Positions 52,046 through 60,582 of a stretch of DNA of 64,000 nt are shown one piece after another. Under the pieces are notes generated by a model. It was not told where the DNA came from. It was given only the letters and a program-made list of their open reading frames with translations, and made no database searches. The stretch is taken from assembly GCA_965653225.1 (NCBI GenBank), contig CBFGZI010000003.1:5066-69065 (forward strand), read 5' to 3'. The translations under genes and the position numbers were made by a program. Position 1 is the stretch's first letter, and each line of letters begins with the position of its first letter. The DNA comes from JALZDI01 sp965653225 (GTDB taxonomy: Bacteria; Actinomycetota; Actinomycetes; Propionibacteriales; Nocardioidaceae).

Positions 52046-52543
52046 TCATCCACGCGGATGATCCGGCGGAAAAATCCGGACCCCCCCAGACCCGATGACG
52101 CACGAGGTCGCCTGCGACCAGATCTCGTTGAGACGGGAGGCTGCTGGTTCTCGCACCTCGACTCCAGAGGACTGCAAGTAGTTCCACGGGACTTGATCGA
52201 CCAGTTCCAGCAGCATATTGGTGTCTACTCGCTCTTCGACGGGTATGCACTGGTGCCACCGAACGTCGATGTACGACGTAGTGCGGTCGCCACCGTCCCA
52301 GTGCATGTCCTTGAAGGGCACACTCGTTGCCTCCCCGCGGGCAACCAGACCGCGTCCCTTAGTCCCCTGGCGCAACAGAAAGACGATGTCGCCGGGTGCT
52401 ACACCCCTGACTCTGTTACCGACGCTCCACGTACCCTCGATGACTCCGCCTTGCGCCGTCTGCTCCACGTAGGCGTTCCAGTCATCGCTGAGAGCCGGCC
52501 ACTTATCGGGGTTCCAGGTGAGCAGGATCGTTCGGGCCGTCAT
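52046..52543 (-). CDS. Stand-alone EVE-type domain protein
   Basis: A 165-residue protein: TILLTWNPDKWPALSDDW at the start, WSVGNRVRGVAPGDIVFLLRQGTKGRGLVARGEATS in the middle, and a YIDVRWHQCIPVEERV segment. The pattern resembles EVE/PUA-like modules that bind modified bases and usually precede an HNH or McrB-like nuclease. Here the nuclease is missing: the protein ends soon after WSQATS. Its ATG overlaps the XRE gene stop, so they form an operon. Perhaps a modified-DNA sensor (inference). Confidence 0.72.
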   Translation of the reverse strand: MTARTILLTWNPDKWPALSDDWNAYVEQTAQGGVIEGTWSVGNRVRGVAPGDIVFLLRQGTKGRGLVARGEATSVPFKDMHWDGGDRTTSYIDVRWHQCIPVEERVDTNMLLELVDQVPWNYLQSSGVEVREPAASRLNEIWSQATSCVIGSGGVRIFPPDHPRG

Positions 52544-53052
52544 CGGTCACCAGTTTCGCGGCGTTCGTCGATGAGCTGCTCCATAACTCGACGCTGTGCG
52601 GCATTGATGACGTCGAGACGCTGCTCTTGGGGCAGCTGACCCACCAGGTCGGCGATCTGCTGAGCCACGCGCCTCGGGTCGGACGGCGGCGGGCCGGCCG
52701 CGGCGGGGACCGCGAGAGCCGCCGCGGATTCTTCGTACTGCGGGTTCGTGTACCAGCTCTCCCGGGCCCGCGCCGCTCGCGGCCGCCGGGGTGAGCCCAG
52801 GTCCGACGAGGCGAGCGCCTCCTCGTACGGGATCGATGCCGACAGCTCGCTGGGCGACAGCTCCAACGCCTCGGCAAGCGCGGCGAGCGCCTTGTGCGAC
52901 GGCAGCCGGTAGCCGGTCTCCAGCTGCGACACATACGGATACGACAAGCCACTGGCCTCGACGAGGTCGCGCCGGCTCAGGCCGAGCTCCTCGCGGCGCG
53001 CCTTGATCCGGCGGCCGAAGGCCTCGGCTCCCGGCTCCTTCCGTGCGGCCAT
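52540..53052 (-). CDS. XRE-family transcriptional regulator
   Basis: A 170-residue regulator. The Cro/C1-type HTH is FGRRIKARREELGLSRRDLVEASGLSYPYVSQLETGYRLP. A low-complexity Pro/Ala linker follows, and a C-terminal helical domain (VAQQIADLVGQLPQEQRLDVINAAQRRVMEQLI) may mediate dimerisation. It is divergent from the VWA gene, and the shared region holds three GCAT repeats, its probable operators. ATGA overlap with the EVE gene. Confidence 0.88.
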   Translation of the reverse strand: MAARKEPGAEAFGRRIKARREELGLSRRDLVEASGLSYPYVSQLETGYRLPSHKALAALAEALELSPSELSASIPYEEALASSDLGSPRRPRAARARESWYTNPQYEESAAALAVPAAAGPPPSDPRRVAQQIADLVGQLPQEQRLDVINAAQRRVMEQLIDERRETGDR

Positions 53053-53066
53053 CGCCTATGCTCCTT

Positions 53067-53109
53067 GCATAACTCTGCTCTGTGCATTATGCTGCTCTCA
53101 GCATAAGAG
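53067..53109. promoter_or_regulatory. Three GCAT half-sites at 17-bp spacing (operator array)
   Basis: GCATAACTC (53067), GCATTATGC (53084) and GCATAAGAG (53101) begin exactly 17 bp apart; the first two 17-mers match at 12 of 17 positions. They fill the 78-bp gap between the divergent XRE-EVE and VWA promoters. Confidence 0.6.
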
Positions 53110-53130
53110 TACGACATAGGGGAGGGAACC

Positions 53131-54399
53131 ATGAAGATCGACGCGCAGATGGGTGTGGACCTGGTTGCGGTCGAGGGCGAGGAGGAGCTGTCGGCTCTGA
53201 TCGCGCTCACGGCGCCGGAGAGCCCGCAGCAGGACGCCGAGCGCACGCCCAGCACGCTCATCGTCGTACTCGACCGGAGCGGCTCGATGGCCGGTGACCG
53301 GCTGGAGGGGGCAAAGCGGGCCCTGCTCTCCCTGGTCGACCGCCTCTCCCCCACCGACCGGTTCGGGCTGGTCACTTTCGACGACCACGTCCGCGTCGAG
53401 GTCCCGGCCGCCACCATGACCGACAAGCCGGCCGTCAAGGCCCGGATCGCGCACATCCACTCCGGCGGAACCACCAACCTCTCCGCCGGCTACCTCCGCG
53501 GCCTGCAGGAGGCGCGCCGAGTCGCGGCCGACGAGGGCGCCACCGTGCTGCTCATCAGCGACGGCCATGCCAACGCCGGCGTCACCGAGCCCGACCAGCT
53601 CGCCAGCGTCTCCGTCACGTACGCCCAGAAGCACGTGACCACCTCCACGCTCGGCTACGGCCTCGGGTACGACGAGCGCCTCCTCACCGCGATCACGAAG
53701 GGCGGTCGGGGCAACGAGCACTTCGCCGAGGACCCCGACACGGCGGCAGCGCTGATCGCCGGCGAGGTCACCGGCCTGCTCAGCCAGACCATCCAGGCGG
53801 CCTCGCTGACCATCCAGATGTCGCCGCACGTCCGCGGCGTACGGCTCGCCAACGACCTACAGGTCGCCCCGGTCGTCAACGGTCTGCAGGTCGAGCTCGG
53901 CAGTCTCTGGGCCGGCGAGGAGCGCAAGCTCGTACTCGTCTTCGACGTCCCGCAGCTCCCCGCGCTCGGTCTTACCGAGATCGCTTCGCTGGAGCTCCGC
54001 TACGTCGACACGGTCGAGCTCAAGGAGGAGACGGTGACGATCCCGCTGCACGTCAACGTCGTCCCCGGCGACCAGGCGGCCGGCCGCACGGTCAACCCGG
54101 TCGTCGCCACCGAGCTGGCGTTCCAGGAGGCCCAGCGCGCCAAGCGCGAGGCCTCGCGGCGCCTGTACGAGGGCGACGTGGCCGGCGCTGCCATGCAGCT
54201 CGGCATGGCGGGTTCGGCGATCGCCGACGCCATGGGATGGGCTCCGGTCGAGTCCAGGGCCGAGCTGTCCGACGAAGCCGCGGAGATCGACCAGATGATG
54301 CACGAGGCCCGGTACGGCGAGATGACGCGGGCGTCCAAGCGCCTCTCCTCCGACGCCGCGCGCAAGTCGCGCCAGCGCGGCCGCCGCGACATCTTCTGA
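53131..54399 (+). CDS. VWA-domain protein
   Basis: A 422-residue protein. The MIDAS loop is VVLDRSGSMAGDRLEGAK (near residue 48), with the metal-site Thr in GGTTNLSAGYLRGL and Asp in LLISDGHANAGV, so the VWA metal site is complete. Then comes a beta-rich middle (LTIQMSPHVRGVRLANDL) and a helical C-terminal region. No signal peptide. GGGGAGGG precedes the ATG. It faces the XRE regulator and is followed by a zincin gene 21 bp away. Confidence 0.88.
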   Translation: MKIDAQMGVDLVAVEGEEELSALIALTAPESPQQDAERTPSTLIVVLDRSGSMAGDRLEGAKRALLSLVDRLSPTDRFGLVTFDDHVRVEVPAATMTDKPAVKARIAHIHSGGTTNLSAGYLRGLQEARRVAADEGATVLLISDGHANAGVTEPDQLASVSVTYAQKHVTTSTLGYGLGYDERLLTAITKGGRGNEHFAEDPDTAAALIAGEVTGLLSQTIQAASLTIQMSPHVRGVRLANDLQVAPVVNGLQVELGSLWAGEERKLVLVFDVPQLPALGLTEIASLELRYVDTVELKEETVTIPLHVNVVPGDQAAGRTVNPVVATELAFQEAQRAKREASRRLYEGDVAGAAMQLGMAGSAIADAMGWAPVESRAELSDEAAEIDQMMHEARYGEMTRASKRLSSDAARKSRQRGRRDIF

Positions 54400-54420
54400 G
54401 CGACCAGCACTGTCGGTGCC

Positions 54421-55407
54421 GTGCGCGACCATGTCCGCATGCGCGACGACGTGCTTCCCCGCGACGTCCCCACCGACCAGCAGGCTCTCTTCCCCGACGT
54501 CGGTGGGGACTCGGTGGGCACGCCCGACGACGCGACCCGCGTTCTCGACGAGCTTGTGCACGACGCCCGGATGTACCGCTCAGGGAGCGCGTTTCGCGAG
54601 CTGCTCGAGTTCGCGGGTCGCTTCCGGTTCTACTCCCCCTTCAACGCCATGTTGGTCCGCGCCCAGCTGCCAGGCGCCACGTTCGTCGCGCCGGCGCGAC
54701 GCGGGCGGGCGACGTACGGCCGCGCGGTCCGGGCCGCGGCGCGACCGATCGTCATGCTGCGTCCACGCGGGCCGGTGATGATCGTGTTCGACGTCTCCGA
54801 CACGGTGCCCGTCCAGGGTGAGGCGCTCCCGCTGCCGCCCGAGGTGCTGCGGCCGTTCGAGATCAGCCGCCTGCCCGATATCGAGGCGATCATGGCGCGC
54901 ACCGAGCGCAACGCTGTGCGCGACGGCGTACGCGTCGCGCCGGCGCGAGCGGGCTCGCAGCAGGGTGGCCGGATCCAGACCGCGCCCGGCCCGGCACTGC
55001 AGCTCAACGTACGTCGAAGCAACGCAACCGAGATCGTCTACGTACCGCAGCGCTACGTCGCCTGCCTCAACGCCGACCACGACCCGTCCCGGCAGTACGC
55101 CACGCTCGTGCACGAGCTCGCCCACCTCTACTGCGGGCATCTCGGCACTCCTGACGAGCGGTGGTGGCCCAACCGGAGCCGGCTAGACCACGCGACCGAG
55201 GAGTTCGAGGCGGAGGCGGTGTCGTACATTGTCTGCAAGCGGATCGACGACAACCTGCGGTTCCCGCCGTACCTCGCGCATCTGCTGGAGGGCGACGAGC
55301 CGCCGCCGTTCAGCCTGGACCGGATCGTCAAGGTCGCCGGTGACATCGAGCAGATGGGCAAGCAGAACCTGCCGCCGCGCAAGGACATGCCGCGCACACG
55401 GCGCTAG
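54421..55407 (+). CDS. ArdC/ImmA-like zinc metallopeptidase
   Basis: A 328-residue protein. An N-terminal part (FRFYSPFNAMLVRAQLPGATFVAPARRG) resembles ArdC-type ssDNA-binding leaders. A zincin core follows with LVHELAHLYCGH (HExxH near 230) and EEFEAEAVSYIVCKR supplying the third ligand. Related ImmA/IrrE proteases cleave XRE repressors in phage-like control. An XRE repressor gene lies nearby, so it could relieve that repressor (inference). GTG at 54421; ATG at 54439 also fits. Confidence 0.82.
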   Translation: MRDHVRMRDDVLPRDVPTDQQALFPDVGGDSVGTPDDATRVLDELVHDARMYRSGSAFRELLEFAGRFRFYSPFNAMLVRAQLPGATFVAPARRGRATYGRAVRAAARPIVMLRPRGPVMIVFDVSDTVPVQGEALPLPPEVLRPFEISRLPDIEAIMARTERNAVRDGVRVAPARAGSQQGGRIQTAPGPALQLNVRRSNATEIVYVPQRYVACLNADHDPSRQYATLVHELAHLYCGHLGTPDERWWPNRSRLDHATEEFEAEAVSYIVCKRIDDNLRFPPYLAHLLEGDEPPPFSLDRIVKVAGDIEQMGKQNLPPRKDMPRTRR

Positions 55408-55419
55408 GGCGAGGATCCG

Positions 55420-56460
55420 TTACGCGGCGGGCGACGGCTTCCCGTATTCGTATCGGACGTCACTGGTCAGCGGCGTGTCTCCGACTAACCCCACCGCGCC
55501 AGGCAAGAGGCGTCCGTCACGGACACCACGGGCCACCGCGCACAGCCAGCCGGGCAACGGCGCCCGGGCATGCTCGTTTGCGGCCTCCATCGCCGCAGCG
55601 TCGTGCGCAGTCTCCCGGTCGACTCGCATCGGCCGTCTCTCGAACATCAGGCCAGGTGCCTGCTCGATCGGTACGAGGCGGCCGAGCAAGTGCTGACCGG
55701 CCTCGACATCATTCATGGCACCCAGGTCGAGGATCCGCCGCTGAAGCCCAGACGCAAGGTCCGTTGCGAGGATGTCTCCGCAGTCCTTTCCCTCGTAGCG
55801 CAAGGGGCGCAACGCCGCATCCACCCACGCCTGGAGCATCGAGCAGCCGGTCAGAAGACGCTGACCGATGGCGGCATCGACGTAGTCCGCGAGCCCACCC
55901 AACATGTGAGTTGCCAGCTCGGCGCAGACCGCATCCGACGCGGCTACGAGCGTGCCCAAGCGGTACAACGTCGCAGGATCGATGTCCGGGTCGCGTTCGT
56001 AGCAGGCGGCCAGCGTCAGACACACCGCTGTGTCGATACGCGGGTCGCGTTTACAGAGCATCCACAGATATGACTGCCGTACCACCCAGCGGTTCAGCAC
56101 CCATGAGGGCCCGTTATCCCCGAGCTCGATGACCTCTCGCAGTTGGCGCTCGTAGGGCGCATCCACGATGTGTGGTGTGAGGAGATAGAGATCGAGAGCG
56201 CTCTGCGCATCGCCCGTAGTCTGCGCTTCGAAGCTCTGCGTCATCAGCCACTCGTCGTCTGCAGTGAGGTTGCGGTCTAATACGTCGACCAGCTCGTCAG
56301 GATGCACCTGGATCACGGCGTTCTGGCCGCACCCGCACGAGCACTCCTCGTCCGTCAGCGGCGATGGACGTGACAGCTTGTCGGGCTTTCGGGTGGCGCC
56401 TGGACCATCAAGAGGCACCTGGCGTCGCGGCTTGCGTCGGTTGCTCACGGCGATGATCAT
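55420..56460 (-). CDS. Hypothetical helical protein with N-terminal cysteine cluster
   Basis: A 346-residue protein. A basic N terminus (NRRKPRRQ) precedes ECSCGCGQNAVI, a small metal-binding-like cluster. The main body is alpha-helical (YERQLREVIELGDNGPSWVLNRW, AVCLTLAACYERDPDIDPATLYRLG) and resembles repeat-type helical scaffolds. No family recognised. ATG at 56460 without a clear ribosome site; it is divergent from the SelW-like gene. It converges with the zincin gene 12 bp away. Confidence 0.7.
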   Translation of the reverse strand: MIIAVSNRRKPRRQVPLDGPGATRKPDKLSRPSPLTDEECSCGCGQNAVIQVHPDELVDVLDRNLTADDEWLMTQSFEAQTTGDAQSALDLYLLTPHIVDAPYERQLREVIELGDNGPSWVLNRWVVRQSYLWMLCKRDPRIDTAVCLTLAACYERDPDIDPATLYRLGTLVAASDAVCAELATHMLGGLADYVDAAIGQRLLTGCSMLQAWVDAALRPLRYEGKDCGDILATDLASGLQRRILDLGAMNDVEAGQHLLGRLVPIEQAPGLMFERRPMRVDRETAHDAAAMEAANEHARAPLPGWLCAVARGVRDGRLLPGAVGLVGDTPLTSDVRYEYGKPSPAA

Positions 56461-56528
56461 GAGCCGTTCGCGCGTCCGGCAACAGGTCCAATGTCCCGCC
56501 TGTGGACAACGCGGGAACAGTCGGCGAC

Positions 56529-56546
56529 GGTTCCGCGGAACCGCGG
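56529..56546. repeat. Copy of the GGTTCCGCGGAACC palindrome
   Basis: An 18-bp exact match to the centre of the 40-bp palindrome at 23638-23677, here in a divergent promoter gap, and again near a GTGGACAA (56502 area). Confidence 0.6.
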
Positions 56547-56582
56547 CAGACCCCGCCCCGGGCGCTTTGGCAAGGTAGAGCC

Positions 56583-56882
56583 ATGACCTCGGACACCGCG
56601 AAGCCACGGGTGGCCATCACGTACTGCACGCAGTGCAAGTGGCTGCTGCGCGCCGCGTGGATGGCGCAAGAGCTGCTCAACACATTCACCACGGAGCTCG
56701 GTGAGGTCGCGCTAGTCCCGGGCACCGGCGGGATCTTCCGCATCACCGTCGCCGACAAGCAGGTGTGGGACCGAAAGTCAGAGGGCGGCTTCCCCGAGAT
56801 CACGACGTTGAAGCAGCGCGTGCGCGACGAGGTGGCACCGGAGCGGAACCTCGGGCACGCTGACAAGCGCGAGGACGGGTAA
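56583..56882 (+). CDS. SelT/SelW/SelH (Rdx)-type thioredoxin-like protein
   Basis: A 99-residue protein: ITYCTQCKWLLRAAWMAQELL carries the CxxC redox motif of the Rdx family, in which the second position is often selenocysteine; here both are Cys. GTGGIFRITV and a FPEITTLKQRVRD tail match family members. Probably a redox or electron-transfer role. Its TAA overlaps the ATG of the next gene (56882). Confidence 0.87.
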   Translation: MTSDTAKPRVAITYCTQCKWLLRAAWMAQELLNTFTTELGEVALVPGTGGIFRITVADKQVWDRKSEGGFPEITTLKQRVRDEVAPERNLGHADKREDG

Positions 56883-57469
56883 TGAGCAGCCCTCGGTCAT
56901 CCACACCCGACAACCCGCACGGTCACGGCACGTGGCGAACGAGGGACGGGGCCGCGGTCGCGTTTTCCGACGCGCGCAGAATCTGGACCAGGGAAGCACG
57001 AGCGGTGCTCGTCGACACGGCGCGGCGCTATCACGCCTACGTGACGTACGGCGAGCTCGCCGAGGCAGTTCAGGCCCGAACCGGGATCCGTACCCGGTCC
57101 CAGATGCGGAACTGGATCGGCTGGGTGCTCGGCCGTGTGGCTGACGACTGTGAGCGCAGAAACGAGCCTCCATTGTCGGCACTGTGCGTGCGCCAGGATG
57201 AGACCGTCGGCGAGGGATATGCCTACGTAGTCGAAATCCAGGGCAAGCCGATCCCCGACGACCTCGACCAGCACGCAGCGGAGGCGAGGCTGGAGTGCTA
57301 TCGCTTCTTCGGGGCGGATCTGCCGCCCGACGGCGGTCGGGCCGCTCTCACTCCGAAGGTGGCGGCCGCGCGACACCGTGCAAAGGGACGCCACTCAGAG
57401 TCCGTTGATGTCTGCCCTCACTGCCATACTGCCCTTCCAAAGAGCGGGATCTGCGACTACTGCAGCTGA
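56882..57469 (+). CDS. Hypothetical protein with C-terminal zinc ribbon
   Basis: A 195-residue protein. RIWTREARAVLVDTARRYHAYVTYGELAEAVQARTG looks like a winged-helix-type start, then MRNWIGWVLGRVADDCERRNEPPLSALCVRQDETVGEGY resembles a family seen in actinobacteria and phages. The end is a CxxC-x9-CxxC zinc ribbon (CPHCHTALPKSGICDYC). Cotranscribed with the SelW-like gene. Function unknown, nucleic-acid binding is a guess. Confidence 0.72.
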   Translation: MSSPRSSTPDNPHGHGTWRTRDGAAVAFSDARRIWTREARAVLVDTARRYHAYVTYGELAEAVQARTGIRTRSQMRNWIGWVLGRVADDCERRNEPPLSALCVRQDETVGEGYAYVVEIQGKPIPDDLDQHAAEARLECYRFFGADLPPDGGRAALTPKVAAARHRAKGRHSESVDVCPHCHTALPKSGICDYCS

Positions 57470-57564
57470 CGGGCCGCACGAGTCCTGTGGACCGTCGCGT
57501 CCCGCAGAACGCTGCCGGTGCGCTTGGCGTCGTCGCGATTCGGTCCTCTGGTTGACTGACGCAC

Positions 57565-58695
57565 ATGCCTGCTCACACAGACATCGCCGTCGTCGGCGCC
57601 GGCATCGTGGGGCTGTCGACCGCCTACGCCGCCAGGCAGCACGGTCTCTCGGTCACCCTGTACGACGCCGCGCCGCCTGGCAGCGGGCAGTCGGCCGGCC
57701 AGTCGCGGCTGTTCCGGCACGCGCACGACGACCCGCGTCTGGTCGCGATGGCGGTCGAGAGCCGCGAGCTGTGGCACGCATGGGAGAGCGACTTCGGCGA
57801 CGAGCTGGTGTCGGCCGACGGCGGCGTCGTGCTCGGGCCGGCGGTCCCCGACCGGCTGAAGGTGCTGTCTGCGTTCCCCGACCTGCCCGTACGCCCCATC
57901 GACCCCGCCGAGCTTGCCGAGCGGCTGCCGCTGCTAGCGGCGTACGACGGGCCCGCGATGTTGGACGAGTCGGCCGGCGCGATCCGTACGAGAGCCGCGA
58001 TCGCCGCACTCACAGATCGCCTCAAGGACTCGATCGTCGTCGACCACGTGCTGTCGCTGCGGCCGACCACGTCGGGAGCCGTGGAGGTTCGCACCGGCAC
58101 CGGTCGCCAGGAGCACGGCCACGTCATCGTCTGCGCCGGACGCGGCACTCCCGCGCTCGCCCGCGGGGCCGGAGTCTCCATACCGCTGGGGCACAACGCG
58201 ACTGTCCGCGTGACGTTCGCGGTGCAGGGAGAGCCACCGCACCGAGTGGCCACGCTGCAGGACGCCAGCGGAGCCTTCGGGGAAACCGGTGTGTACGCCA
58301 GCCCATACCCCGGGAACACCCACTACGCCGTCGGCCTCAGCGGACACGTGCCCGGCAACGAGGACGGCAGCCTCGCCGAACCCGGGCAGCTCGCCGACTT
58401 CGCCGACCAGACCGCCGCGTACGTCGCCCGTGCACTTCCCGGACTCGATCCCACGCCGGTCGACTACGTGCACTGCTGGACCACCGAGCTGCCCTGGGAC
58501 AAGGACGCGATCGGGGTCTGGGAGACACCCGGCGTCTCGTTCATCGCCGGGCACAACCTGTTCAAGCACGCGCCCGGGCTGGGACAGGCCCTGGTACGCA
58601 GCATCACCGACGGGCGCCTGCGCGAAGAGCTCAGGCCGGGCTCTCGTCTCGGTGACCCGAACCACGCGGGCCAGAAGACGTCTAGCAGCTCGTAG
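57565..58695 (+). CDS. FAD-dependent amine/amino-acid oxidase (DAO family)
   Basis: A 376-residue flavoprotein: AVVGAGIVGLSTAYAARQHGLSVTLYD dinucleotide fold, then SAGQSRLFRHAHDD, a motif of monomeric sarcosine oxidase/N-methyltryptophan oxidase relatives. YVHCWTTELPWDKDAIGVWETPG and FIAGHNLFKHAPGLGQAL complete the FAD contact. It oxidises a secondary amine or amino acid to H2O2 and aldehyde or keto acid. An aldehyde dehydrogenase gene follows, which would suit an amine-catabolic pair (inference). Confidence 0.87.
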   Translation: MPAHTDIAVVGAGIVGLSTAYAARQHGLSVTLYDAAPPGSGQSAGQSRLFRHAHDDPRLVAMAVESRELWHAWESDFGDELVSADGGVVLGPAVPDRLKVLSAFPDLPVRPIDPAELAERLPLLAAYDGPAMLDESAGAIRTRAAIAALTDRLKDSIVVDHVLSLRPTTSGAVEVRTGTGRQEHGHVIVCAGRGTPALARGAGVSIPLGHNATVRVTFAVQGEPPHRVATLQDASGAFGETGVYASPYPGNTHYAVGLSGHVPGNEDGSLAEPGQLADFADQTAAYVARALPGLDPTPVDYVHCWTTELPWDKDAIGVWETPGVSFIAGHNLFKHAPGLGQALVRSITDGRLREELRPGSRLGDPNHAGQKTSSSS

Positions 58696-58847
58696 ATGTG
58701 ACGGCGCCTGCGGCGCGGAGGCGGCAAGCCCTCGTGGCCGTTCCTTCGAGCGAGTCGACGTCTCCGCGATCGCGAACGGTTCGGATGCCCGACCAGGCGC
58801 GTAGAGTCGCCCGAGGATCTGGTCGGGGACGGCGAACGGAGCGTGCT

Positions 58848-60311
58848 GTGGGACTTCTGGACAGCGTCGACTGGCAGGGCAAGGTGCTCAAGTCGGGCAA
58901 GTGGCAGGCGGCATCCGGCGGCGACTACGCCGTGGTGGAGCCGGCCACCGGCAAAGAGCTGGGGCGGATGGGACTGGCCACCGCCGAGGACGTCGCCGAG
59001 GCGGCGCAGTCGGCGCGGGAGGCCCAACGAGAGTGGGCCGCCCTCCCCCACACCGCCCGGTCGAAGGTGCTGCGCCGTGCCGGAGACCTGTGGACCGAGC
59101 ACGCCGAGGAGATCAGCCGGTGGAACGTCCGGGAGGTCGGCGCGGTCCCCGGCCTGGCCGGGTTCTCACTGCACGTGGCCGCCGAGGAGTGCTACGCGGC
59201 CGCCGCCCTGCCCGGCCTGGCGATGGGTGAGCTGTTGCCGTCGGAGGAGCCACGCCTGTCCATGGCCCGGCGGATGCCCGCCGGTGTCGTGGGCGTGATC
59301 TCGCCGGTCAACGTGCCGATCATCCTGGGCATCCGCTCGGTCGCACCCGCGCTGGCGCTCGGCAACGCCGTACTGCTCAAGCCCGACCCGCGCACGGCGG
59401 TCACCGGCGGAACCCTGCTGGCACGCGTGCTGGAGGAGGCCGGGCTGCCGCCCGGGGTGCTGCAGATGCTCCCCGGCGGCGGTGACGTCGGCGAGGCGCT
59501 GGTCACCGACCCGAACGTGCGGGTCATCTCGTTCACCGGCTCCACCCCGGTCGGCCGCCGGATCGGCGAGCTGGCCGGCAAGCACCTCAAGCGGGCGCAC
59601 CTCGAGCTCGGCGGCAACTCCGCGCTGCTGGTGCTCGACGACGCCGACGTCGACGCGGCGGTCAACCTGGCCTCGTGGGGCTCGTTCTTCCACCAGGGGC
59701 AGATCTGCATGACCGCCGGGCGTCACCTGGTGGCAGACGGGCTCTACGACGACTTCGTCGAACGCCTGGCCGACAAGGCCACGCACCTGCCCGTGGGCGA
59801 CCCGGCCACCGAGGAGGTCGCGCTCGGGCCGGTCATCGACGAGCGGCAACGCGACCGGATCCACGGCATGGTCACCACCAGCACCGGCCAGGGAGCGCGG
59901 CTGGCGGCGGGCGGTGAGTACGACCGTCTGTTCTACAAGCCGACCGTGCTCGCCGACATCCCGCATGCCGCACCCGCGTTCGCCGACGAGGTCTTCGGCC
60001 CCGTCGCGCCCGTGACCAGGGTCAGCTCGGTGGAGGACGCCGCCCGGCTGGCGGCCGAGAGCGACTACGGCCTGTCACTGGGCATCGTCACGCGCGACGT
60101 GATGCGCGGGCTGGCCGTGGCCGAGCAGATCCCGACGGGGATCGTGCACATCAACGACCAGACCGTCAACGACGAGGCGAACGCGCCCTTCGGCGGGGTC
60201 GGCGCCTCCGGGACCGGCGCGCGGTTCGGTGGCGCGCAGGCCAACATCGAGGCGTTCACCGAGAGCCGCTGGATCACCATGCGCGGGGAGCCGCCGCAGT
60301 ACCCCTTCTGA
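58848..60311 (+). CDS. NAD-dependent aldehyde dehydrogenase (benzaldehyde-dehydrogenase-like)
   Basis: A 487-residue ALDH: VGVISPVNVPIILGIRSVAPALALGNAVLLKPDPRT, FTGSTPVGRRIGELAGKHLKRAHLELGGNSALLVL with catalytic Glu near residue 252, and catalytic Cys in FFHQGQICMTAGR near 286. ANAPFGGVGASGTGARFGG ends the family block. It oxidises an aromatic or aliphatic aldehyde to the acid. GTG at 58848 is chosen because VGLLDSVDWQGKV begins the fold; the upstream frame is not conserved. GAACGGAG lies 10 bp before. Confidence 0.92.
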   Translation: MGLLDSVDWQGKVLKSGKWQAASGGDYAVVEPATGKELGRMGLATAEDVAEAAQSAREAQREWAALPHTARSKVLRRAGDLWTEHAEEISRWNVREVGAVPGLAGFSLHVAAEECYAAAALPGLAMGELLPSEEPRLSMARRMPAGVVGVISPVNVPIILGIRSVAPALALGNAVLLKPDPRTAVTGGTLLARVLEEAGLPPGVLQMLPGGGDVGEALVTDPNVRVISFTGSTPVGRRIGELAGKHLKRAHLELGGNSALLVLDDADVDAAVNLASWGSFFHQGQICMTAGRHLVADGLYDDFVERLADKATHLPVGDPATEEVALGPVIDERQRDRIHGMVTTSTGQGARLAAGGEYDRLFYKPTVLADIPHAAPAFADEVFGPVAPVTRVSSVEDAARLAAESDYGLSLGIVTRDVMRGLAVAEQIPTGIVHINDQTVNDEANAPFGGVGASGTGARFGGAQANIEAFTESRWITMRGEPPQYPF

Positions 60312-60319
60312 GCCGAAAA

Positions 60320-60395
60320 GGATGTAACCGCCTGTTCCCTGGCCCTCCCGCACTTTGCAGGAGGCGGGGAGGTCATGGAACGGACGGTTACATCC
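60320..60395. repeat. 76-nt imperfect palindrome after the aldehyde dehydrogenase gene
   Basis: GGATGTAACCGCCTGTTCC (60320-60338) and GGAACGGACGGTTACATCC (60377-60395) pair with two mismatches. An inner CCTCCCGC/GCGGGGAGG stem follows. It sits 8 bp after the stop and before the M1 peptidase gene. A terminator or a mobile repeat is likely. Confidence 0.6.
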
Positions 60396-60582
60396 CGTTC
60401 AAGAACCGCATGCGTGCGATGGATGACCCTTCGCGGTCGGCCGAGCATAGGTACGACCACCGAGACTTCCCTCCGCCTCGGCTGGGACCGCCCAGCGGCG
60501 TCATTGAAGGACCCAAGGGCCGGGCGTAGCGTCCGGGCCGAGGGCCGGGCATTTCGATCCGGCCGGGGAGGGGTACACCGTC

